Made by a program: the position numbers and the translations under genes. A stretch of 64,000 nucleotides of DNA from Syngnathus acus (taxonomy: Eukaryota; Chordata; Actinopteri; Syngnathiformes; Syngnathidae), in the NCBI RefSeq assembly GCF_901709675.1, contig NC_051087.1, positions 6,095,001 to 6,159,000 of the forward strand. Reading direction: 5' to 3'. The first letter of the stretch is position 1; every line of letters starts with the position of its first letter. Positions 50,801 to 61,500 of this stretch are shown piece by piece. Below the pieces are notes generated by a model. That model was not told where the DNA came from, searched no databases, and worked only from the letters and a program-made list of their open reading frames with translations.

Positions 50801-52523
50801 TTCACATCTAATCCAGCTACCACATTAACAAATCCTTCCCAATGCCTCTGCAACCCACCACTCTCACTCTTCCCAGCAATGTCAGCGATATTCCCCAACA
50901 GCTGGTCTTTGCTACCCCTTTGCACCCATCCTCACCCACATTCCACATAAGAGTAAGGAAAGGGGAGGGTGCAAAATAGATTCCATCTAAAAGTCAGACA
51001 CCAACATGATTTACAGTTGTCATAAAGTGGATTAAAGCATTGGAGGGAGAGGTGTGTATCTCGTGTGTCAAAGCAAATAGCTGTTTCATTACACTGTTGT
51101 CTCTTGATAGCAACTATTTATACTCTTGGCTCTAATTGGTTAGCTGAGAGCAAGTGGCTGGGACCCACCTCCAATTCTAATGTTTGTTGTCCCTAGCACC
51201 ATGGGTGTTGTTTGTTCGCAGCATGCCCATTCATACACACTTAGACACGCACACACGCGCACACGCACGCACACACACTGGGACCACCGTGTTCTCTGCA
51301 ACAGGAGACCCTTGCCCTTCATAATATCTGTCATGTGTCAGATGATCAAATTCAACCCCTTGTCAGGTGACCAAAAAGTGCGTGACATTATATTATTTAT
51401 ACCCGAGTGTGTGTGTGTTGTGTGTTGTGTGTAAAGGCAAAGGCATAAGGCAATGAAAAAGCAAATCAAACATCCATAATGCTTGCTTGATAACGTTACG
51501 TTACTATTATTACGGCATTTAACAAAATTGGGATTACGCTTTATAAAACCTTCTTTACATTCTTTTTTTACATTTTGTTATGTTTCCATCGTAAATGACT
51601 AAGTCAGTCTGCCTTAGCGAGACATCACGCCATGTGGTATTGCAAGCCGGAGCCCCGCTTACAGTGACCTTTTGAGGCCTACTGATAAAGCAGTGGCTTC
51701 CCCGTGATTAGCAGCGATATTATTGTTTCCAAGGAAATGAGCAGATCCAAATTATGTCTGTGGAAAAGCACTCAATGCAATTACAGAGCCATTATCCGCA
51801 ACGGTCAGCTGAGTCAGGGCACCATGATATTATATAACCAAAACCTGTAATGGACTTCATGGAGCTTATTGTTCAGAGCTTATCACTGCACATACAATAT
51901 CGTCATTCTCCTCTACAAACATGTCGCCTGCTATCTGTTATGTTAGTTCAGTGAGATCCAGGAAAGGTGGCATAATTAAATTCTCAGAGATGGTTTAACG
52001 TCATACCCTTCATTTATAAGTCAATCCAAAGATCTTGGAAAGCATCAGGGAGATCAAGTGTGGCGCCAAAAGCCAAAGCTTGCCAAGTTGTTTGGAGTCA
52101 GAGATACTCCTCCTGATTGTCAAAACAACAGTCCTCACAGATTTCGTGAATGAAATGTTTCTTGATTCATTTTTTAGCATAACAAGGACATTTCTTGTAT
52201 GAGAATGTCATCTGTCATACCCACATTTCCACAATTAAAAGGCCTTCCTCGTTAATCCGCCCAAATGTTAAACCTCTGTTATTCTTAAACATGCGTGTTG
52301 ACATTATGTCCTCTACTGCACTTATTAAGTCCATGGGAAGCTTTGGACTATAGGACATTAGTTAGCATGTGATAAGGTCACACGGACATTCCGTTTAATC
52401 TCACTTAAGTGAACTGGAGTTCACTTAAATGTTGTCTATTTACTCGCTGCATATCCATTAGCTAAATGAAGCTTTTAGTTACGGCTCAGAGGAAAAAGAG
52501 ATTTAAAGTGTATGTGTGTGTTT

Positions 52524-52568
<45 letters not shown>

Positions 52569-55500
52569 CTTGTCTCTCCATCTTTGCGGGGCACCAAAAT
52601 TGACATTCTGCCGTTAGAGCCCAAACATTTGTATTTGTGTGGATATTTTGACTGCTCCACACAAGATCTCCATGAACACAAGATTCTCTAGGTTTTGTGA
52701 TCTACTGAATTTGTGGAGTCGCGACGATGCTTATGACACATTTGTATGACTCGGCCTTCTTTTATAAGCACAAGATGCAATGTGAAGTTCGTACGTTATT
52801 AAGTGTACTGTCAGTGAAATATCCCCAAAACACGTGCATTGCTGTGTGGGATTTGCTTGTGTCCTTTTGATGACAAGCTAAAACCTGAGGCTGCATGCAC
52901 ATTCAAATGTGAAGCGAGGATCATCTTGACGCACATTTGGAAGCAGCTTCATTTTTGCCTTTTTGGCACTGCGGTGACAAAAATATCGCTGACTCACTAG
53001 GCTGCGTGATTTATAATTCATTGATGGGCCGACGGCATTAGAGCACTGGCAATGTGACCGTACAAACGCTGTTCTGCGAATGATGTGCTCAGCGTAACCA
53101 CACCGACCTGATTGTCGCCGTGAGGATTATGATTATTGCACACATGATTTTGGTATTGCACATTACGCAATATACTCACTAAGAATATCATTAGGCATAC
53201 CTGCATATGCTGCCTCTACAAAGATAATAATTAATAATACCAGGTGTATCTTATATGGATCATCAAATTTGTTTCTTTTTTTTAAACAACCTAATTGAAA
53301 GTAGTGACTGTATCCTGATTGTCTGGCAACCAGTCCTTGGTGTTGTCCGCCTCAGATGAGTCTTGGGTGCAACGTGGTCATAAATCGCATCATCCACAAG
53401 GGGAGATCTTGCAGTTTATCGGAATAAACACAATTTGCGTGGGTCAATGTCATGCACGGAGCCCAGTGAGTCTATTTTTGCTTGCAATGTCAAACACTGC
53501 GTGTGCTTTGACCCCCTTGATTCTAATAGAAATGAAGTGAGCCGCTACAATTGGCTAGGACTCAGCTCTGTTTCTTCCCACAATGGCGCAAACGCCCCCT
53601 TGCGCTTATTTCTACATGTGCAAAGGCCAGGAAAATACAGAACGATAGAAAACTCCACCAAGCAGTTAGGCTGGGCTTTATGACAGTTAGACAAACAACC
53701 ATTCACAATCATATTCACATCTATGGGCAATTTACTGTCTTGTGTAATCGGAGGGCCATATTTGACTAATTAAAGAAATAATGGATCCCTCAGGGGCTAC
53801 CAGCACCCACTTTCATTTGTGACTTTTTATCTTTTGAATGGTTTTGCAGATCGCATAATGGCAACCTTCATATGAACCCTTTTAAAAGTCGCTCAAGTTG
53901 CTCACTGATCCGCACTGCAATTGGCATAGTGTGCTCCCTGAGGACTGGCCTCTTTTCTTCTTGAAATGATGACATTTAAGTTGCCTCTAAATATGAGTAC
54001 CCCTGTTTATGTACTTGGGTGTCCTACTTACCCTCTATGACTGCGCAGAAAAAGGGCAGTAACATGACACCCGCTGTGGCATTTAGGAACTTACCCCTGT
54101 GCATGTGTGCGGGTCCACTTTTATTTTTTTTGCCTTCGTCCATGTGTGTGTGTGTGTGTGTGTGTGCGTGCCTGACAAGTGAAGAAAGGGGACGCCGGTA
54201 GTGGACGTGTTAGCAACATTGCAGCTCCTTATTGACATCAGTGCCAGGCTAATCTTCCGAGCCAGCAGGCACGGGTAAGAGGACGAGTACACGCCAACAA
54301 CTTTGGACCCGAACCTGTGGACCACTGTTGAGAGTTGCTGCTCTATTATTCCAGAATCCATCTGGAAGTATAGTTTAAGGAGTCGTAAGAAGACATTTGG
54401 GGTAGAGACAGGACTGCACTGAATTACTTTTGTAGCTTGAAAAAAAAAAACTGTGGACAATGGAAGAAGAGGAAGATGAGGTGAATATGCTATTTTGTTT
54501 TTTATTCTCCACGGAGTTGACTGTCTCACAAAAGTTTATTGAGAATTGTGCTGTGAGCCAAAATAGAATTTTTAATATTGGTTTGAATCCAGGATCATAT
54601 TTGTTTTGTATTACCTCTGCCAACTACAAATCCAAGGTTTAGGGAGACGTGTTCAGCCTTGGTGGAGTTACGCACTGTACTAACCTTGCGTTGTTTAGGA
54701 ATTGAGAACAAAATATGACAGTAATGGACTGCACTTATATTTCGTTTTATCTACACCGTATGGTGTCTCACATTCACCCATTCACACGCACATTCATAAT
54801 ACATTTCCATCATGGATGATCTTGATTGACTGTAACCCCATTTCAAGTTTACTAATCCCCATACATGAAATGTAAAGGATTCATAGGCTCTATATATAAA
54901 CGCCACAGATATTCTAAATCAATATTTAATGTGTCACGTGGTCTCTGTGTTTATTATCCTTGTAGAATGGTCTGAATGCTTTGCATTTGGCGGCCAAAGA
55001 GGGGCACCAGGATCTAGTGGACGAACTTTTGGAGAGAGGAGCACCTGTTGACTCATCCACTAAGGTGTAGTTTCATATACATACAAACTTTAGTGGTTCT
55101 CCGAGCCTCTTCTTAAATGGAGGTAATTTTTACTTTGATTCGGAGGGGGAAAGAGGGAAGGAGGACTATCACACTGGACTTGTGACAGGAGCGAATGTCA
55201 GATAAGCTGTTTGTTATGTGACTCTTTCCATGCCGCCGTGCTCCGTTCTTCGCAGCCAGTAGAGAATCTGTCACTCAGTGTGGCCTTTGATATTAGCTTT
55301 TCAGGAACCTTTAGGTCCGCAAAATAAAAGCATCAATCATCAGAACACTGTTGGTCAACAAGATGTATCACTTGAGTTGTGTGTGTTTTAGGTCACATAC
55401 TGTTGATGCTAAAATAAAATACTTACATACTGGCTAAGTCATCAACTGACTTTAACTAAAATAAGCACAAGTTTAACCCTGAGTTAACTCCACAGAAAGG

Positions 55501-58500
55501 AAACAGCGCCCTTCATATTGCCTCACTGGCTGGGCAAAAAGATGTGGTCCGCCTGCTGGTGAAGAGAGGAGCTGATGTGAACTCGCAGTCTCAGGTGAGA
55601 AGTATTGGCTTGATCTTAAGGTTCTTGGGTTGATTGTAACACAAACAGCAACATTTGTGTCAATCTGCACACAGAATGGCTTCACTCCGCTCTACATGGC
55701 CGCACAGGAGAATCACTTGGAGGTTGTTAAATATTTGCTGGAAAATGACGGAAACCAGAGTATTGCAACAGAGGTAACTTGATCGAAATTAATCAATGTG
55801 TTGAACTCTGCAAAAGGTGCGGGGCTGGGAGTATCTATAAATACATATTGATGATGTATAAGAATTGCATTGATTATAGACATATCAAATTATATATATT
55901 TTTAATTATATATACAGTTTAGAATGAAATTAGTCTTTGATTAGAAAATGAATGTGTATTATATTCGTTGATTGTTTACACACGTTTTTTTTTTAATTAA
56001 TATTTTTACATTCACATTCAATATGATGAGCCCATCTCTTTCTTCTCTGTGCTCCTAAAAGGACGGCTTCACCCCACTTGCCATCGCACTCCAGCAGGGT
56101 CACAACGCAGTGGTGTCCCTGCTACTGGAGCACGACACTAAAGGCAAAGTGCGTCTGCCCGCTTTGCACATCGCGGCCCGCAAGGACGACACCAAGTCAG
56201 CCGCACTGCTGCTCCAGAACGACCACAACGCTGACGTCCAGTCCAAGGTGAGAGGATGCCACAGCTCTAGATTTATGGCTGAACCTGGAGAGTGTCGGGC
56301 AGGGGTCAACAACCTTTTTGAAACTGAGAGCTACATAACATTGGGTACTGGATAATGCTGGCTCTGTTTGTTCCACACTTCTGAAATAACAAATTTGCTC
56401 AAATTTCCTGCATTTATTTCTTATTAATTTTGTATTATTAATTCTAATTCAAATTAATATATTGTTAATATAATTATAATTATTACTATTATTAATAAGT
56501 CCATCCATTCTCCGAACCGCTTTATCGTCATGAGGGTCGCTGGCGTGCTGGAGCCTATCCCAGCAGTCTTGGGGCGATTGGCGGGGTACCTATTGATTTC
56601 ATTTCCCTAATTGGCCTTTTCAAAAGTGCATTACCAACAGTGTCCATGTCTTTTCCTCTGTGTGCCCTTGTTGACTTACCTTGTTTGATATGTGGTGGTG
56701 AAAGCCCTTTCCTTACCAGCCCAATATCCTATCCTTCCATTTCTCTATGCCTACTAACCAGATGATGGTCAATAGAACTACCGAGGTACACCTTACCGAC
56801 TCATTGCCGCTCTCTCGAATTCATTTTTTGTCTTCTTTGACCATCTCTGTTGTTTTTAGCTTTCCCCTTGTCAGGACTTTGTAGTCATGCATGTTAAGAT
56901 TACAGTATGAAATAATATTATAATACAGCATGTAATATGGATTACCCAGCATGGCTCACACACTTATCTATATGTATACAAGCAAAGTTTATTTCCTTAT
57001 TTAAAATAATGCTTAGTTTTTAGCAGTAATCACTCCAAACAAAAATCTTATTTAGTTGCGTCTCTTTTTCTCTCCATCACCTGCAGCATGCGTACACCTA
57101 AGCCCGATGATATCTGATGTGTTTTACGATTTTTAAGTGAACTCTGTTTCTTAATCAAATTGCACCATGTCTATCAGAACGGGAAGGTAAGGAGTGAACA
57201 TATCTACGACTGATTTGTTTTTAGTTTAGCGCTTATACCGATCGGTGTCCATTTGTCTGTCGGCAGATTCACGAGTAGATGCTTTGTGCAGTTTGTGTCT
57301 TTTTGTCCTACACGCTTTTGACTTTTTCGCTAGTATAGCATTAAAGAAAAAAACATGGCATGTATTATTCTGCGCCTGCTCATTTTGTGTGCTTCTTAAG
57401 TCAATTTATGTGAGTGGGTGTGTTTGTAAGCATGCTGCCTCATGGTAATGCAACTATAGTTGAATGAGCTTTCTGTTTTTCTGCAGCTTTTCTTTTTCTT
57501 TCTTTTGCAAGTGTTCTCCTGTTTTCACCTGCTGTTTCCACCATTACTCCCTCTCCTTTCCTTCTTGTCCTCTCCTCTGCTCTCCTGCTCCCGTGTCTCA
57601 AACAGAGCGGTTTCACCCCTCTGCACATCGCCGCTCACTATGGCAACGTGAATGTCTCCACCCTGTTGCTGAACAGAGGAGCCGCTGTGGACTTCACAGC
57701 CAGGGTAGCCGCCCTATTCCACTACTTTCGCTAATCACATCAAAATGGTTGTGTGCGCTATTACTCAGCAGCTACCGCCATTATATGTACTTCAAATTAA
57801 AATTGAGGCACTGGCAATGAAATGTATAATTTAATGTTTTCATCTAGAGCAGCAATGAAATGTACAATTTAATGTTTTCATCTAGAGGGCAGTACAAGTA
57901 AAAGACAAAAGATTTCAGGTCATTGTGGAATTTGACGTCTTTACTAAATCTCTGCTCGGTGTCATAATTATATATAATTATTTTATCTAGACTAAACCAT
58001 TATCTTGGCAATGGCTGAGAATCACTGAGTCGCTGTAATCTTGTAATAATGTTTTTTATATCCCTCCTATTGTGTTCTCGTCTGTCCTGTCAGAATGGAA
58101 TAACGCCTCTGCATGTGGCCTCAAAGAGAGGCAACACCAACATGGTGGTCCTGCTGTTGGACCGAGGAGCTCAGATCGACGCTAAAACCAGGGTGAGTCT
58201 GCACACTGCATCCATTGAACTGTTTTTATTCTGCACCTTGGGCCAAGGCATTTACATTTTACAGAAAAATCTCCAACAAAAAAAAAAAAACATAATCCAA
58301 ATGATATATGTCCTGAAAACAAAATGATGATCGCGTATCAATTTACTCACAGAAGTACTTACTCAGCGGAAAATCTCGGCCTATGTAGGTGAAGTCTGTG
58401 ATTTGAATGGCAACGAGTACATACACAGATTAATGGGCTCTTTGCATGTAATAACTCACGTTGCAGAAATATGCCTGCGTGTAATAACTCATGTTGCAGA

Positions 58501-61500
58501 AATATGCCTTGGTCTTTTCTGGTTTTGAAAAATAGCTAACTTAAACTTGATCATCCTAGGATGGGCTTACTCCGCTACACTGTGCAGCCAGGAGTGGACA
58601 TGACTCAGCAGTGGAGTTGCTGCTGGAGAAAGGCGCACCTATTTTAGCCAGAACAAAGGTAATGTGATTGCTTATACCTTCAAAAAACTCACGTCATGCA
58701 GCTTTACCTATTGGAGTTTAATGCTACATGACAAAGAGAACATAGAAATAAACACACTCTTTTCGATCTTAAATCAAAGCACTCTAAAAAGTCAACGCTA
58801 TTATTAGATTGTGTATTTGTCAATGAGGAAATAACAGATGACACTATGTTTCTTCGTCCTCCACAGAATGGATTGTCCCCACTGCACATGTCAGCCCAGG
58901 GCGACCACATAGAGTGTGTGAAGCTGCTGCTGCAGGACAAAGCTCCGGTTGATGATGTCACACTGGACTACCTCACAGCGTTGCACGTCGCAGCTCACTG
59001 TGGCCACTACAGGGTCACCAAGTTGCTGTTAGATAAGAAGGCCAATCCCAATGCCAGAGCACTAGTATGCATACAAATTGGGCATAACACCAGCTTGTGT
59101 CGCATGAATTTGAAAAATATATATTTCTCTCATTACTAGAATGGATTCACTCCCCTACACATCGCTTGTAAAAAGAATCGGGTGAAAGTGATGGAATTGT
59201 TGGTGAAATACGGAGCATCCATCCAGGCTATTACTGAGGTGAGGCACTAAGAATGTTTCAGTTTTACATTTTTGTAGTCCAATATTTGATGCTAAATAAC
59301 TATAATAATATATTTGTCTTTTCTTTTTTTTTTTCCAGTCCGGCTTGACTCCCATCCATGTTGCCGCCTTCATGGGCCACCTCAACATTGTTCTACTTCT
59401 ACTGCAAAATGGAGCCTCTCCCGATGTCCGTAACATTGTAAGTTTGAAACTATAGCACAGGGTTTAAATTCATGTATTTAACTGTTTGTGCAATAGATGA
59501 ATAATTAAAACTGTTGTAAAGTATTGAGACGCATATTTTAATCTGTGAAATATCCGTCAAATCAAATCTGGGATCCACTGGTTCTTGAATCTTTCCAAGT
59601 ATAATGACATTCTGTCTTTGGTGAAAAGCGTGGCGAGACAGCACTACACATGGCGGCCCGAGCAGGCCAGATGGAGGTGGTGCGTTGTTTGCTGAGGAAC
59701 GGCGCGTTGGTGGATGCCATGGCCAGGGTCAGTCAGCATTGACCATATTTCTGCTCCTTAAAAGCATATCCGCATTCGGGACACCTGCACAATGTCATAG
59801 GAATTGGATTATTCTTGTTGTGGACCTCCTCATTAGATTGTGGGGGTGTAACTCATGATGTGATAAATGTACAGCTCACATTTTGTCATTCAATCACAGG
59901 AGGACCAGACTCCCCTCCACATTGCATCCCGATTAGGAAAAACCGACATTGTCCAGCTGCTCCTACAGCACATGGCTCACCCAGATGCTGCCACTATCAA
60001 TGGTTACACTCCACTCCACATTTCAGCCAGGGAGGGGCAAGTGGAGACAGCCGCCGTGCTTCTGGAGGCCGGGGCTTCACACTCCATGGCTACCAAGGTG
60101 AGCAATAATTGTTATAAAATACAGTTCAACAAATTGACTTAAATTAAACTCTGAATTTCCACTACCACAGAAAGGATTTACTCCATTACATGTAGCCGCT
60201 AAGTACGGAAGCCTTGATGTGGCAAAACTACTGCTTCAACGCAAAGCTCTCCCTGATGATGCAGGCAAGGTGAGATGAGTTTTTTTTTTTAATGTTCATT
60301 TTTACCTCTATGCAGAATGTTGTTTTAAAGACAAAAACTAAAATTATGTATTAATAATGCATTTCACTTCTAGCCTTTAAGTGTTTATGTAAATATGGTT
60401 TGAGGACTACACATTATTTTGGATTCTCATTAGATTGTGCAGATGCTGCTGATGCATTTTGTCAGCTTATGTCTAAGAAGCTCTCGACATAAAGATCAAT
60501 TGTGTAACAAAATGCTTGCTCACACAGAATGGACTAACGCCGCTCCATGTAGCGGCTCATTATGACAACCAAGAGGTGGCGCTCCTGCTGCTGGACAAAG
60601 CGGCCTCACCTCATGCTACTGCAAAGGTGAGGACATTGTCATAAAGTCATACAAAAGTGTCACAGGGTTGGATGGCTCAATCTTGAGCACAACATTGCAG
60701 GGAGGTTTCCGCCTTACTCTTAATAAAGAATTCACACTGTTCATATTTCTTTCTCCAGAATGGGTATACTCCTCTTCACATCGCAGCCAAAAAGAACCAG
60801 ACTAACATTGCGCTAGCCCTGCTCCAGTATGGTGCCGAGACCAATGTTCTGACCAAGCAGGGAGTCAGTCCTCTTCACCTGGCTGCACAGGAGGGACATG
60901 CTGAGATGGCCAGCTTGCTCCTGGGCAAAGGAGCTCACATCAACACAGCAACCAAGGTCATAGAAATATTTTTGTATTGATGCTCAGAGAATCAGAACCT
61001 TTTTTACAAGTATATCTATCGAAAGTAACCATAAGCAAAAAGACCAGTAACCAGCAATGTACTCAAATCTTGAGTACAGTCCTTAAAACGTGTCACATGA
61101 CTTTGTCCTGATGTCATCCCTATGACGCATGTGTAATGAACCAACCGTTGCTTTTTATGGTAACCCGCAATGTCATTTTGTATTACAGAGTGGACTGACT
61201 CCTCTGCATCTCACAGCACAAGAGGACCGGGTCAGTGCTGCAGAAGTGTTAGCCAAACATGATGCCAACTTGGACCAGCAAACAAAGGTAAACACAAACA
61301 AACTATCAATCACTCAGCCAGCATGTGTTTTTTCCCTGAAATTATAGTTCTTAATCCTTGCCGTGTTTTGACAAAAGCAAAAAATTTTATTAAGATGCAT
61401 GGGGAGTGTTTTAAAGTGTTAGAAAAAAGAAAAAAAGCATGTCTGAAAATTGTAACAAGCATTTAAGAGAATTTCTCCGACCTACCGGCCCGAAGGAAGT

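Larger units (their letters stand above)
50480..54440. other. ank2: ank2 intron
   Basis: No coding exon seen. It holds several microsatellites: CA-rich at about 51236-51280, (CA)n at 52525-52565 and (TG)n at 54143-54166. The right end near 54180-54459 is less AT-rich and may be the 5' UTR of the mini-exon at 54460. Confidence 0.6.

Noticed and set aside
57440-57651. Overlapping open frames over the TTCTTTTTC-rich tract before the ank2 exon at 57606
   Set aside because: This is the polypyrimidine tract of the splice acceptor; the real frame starts at SGFTPLHIA.
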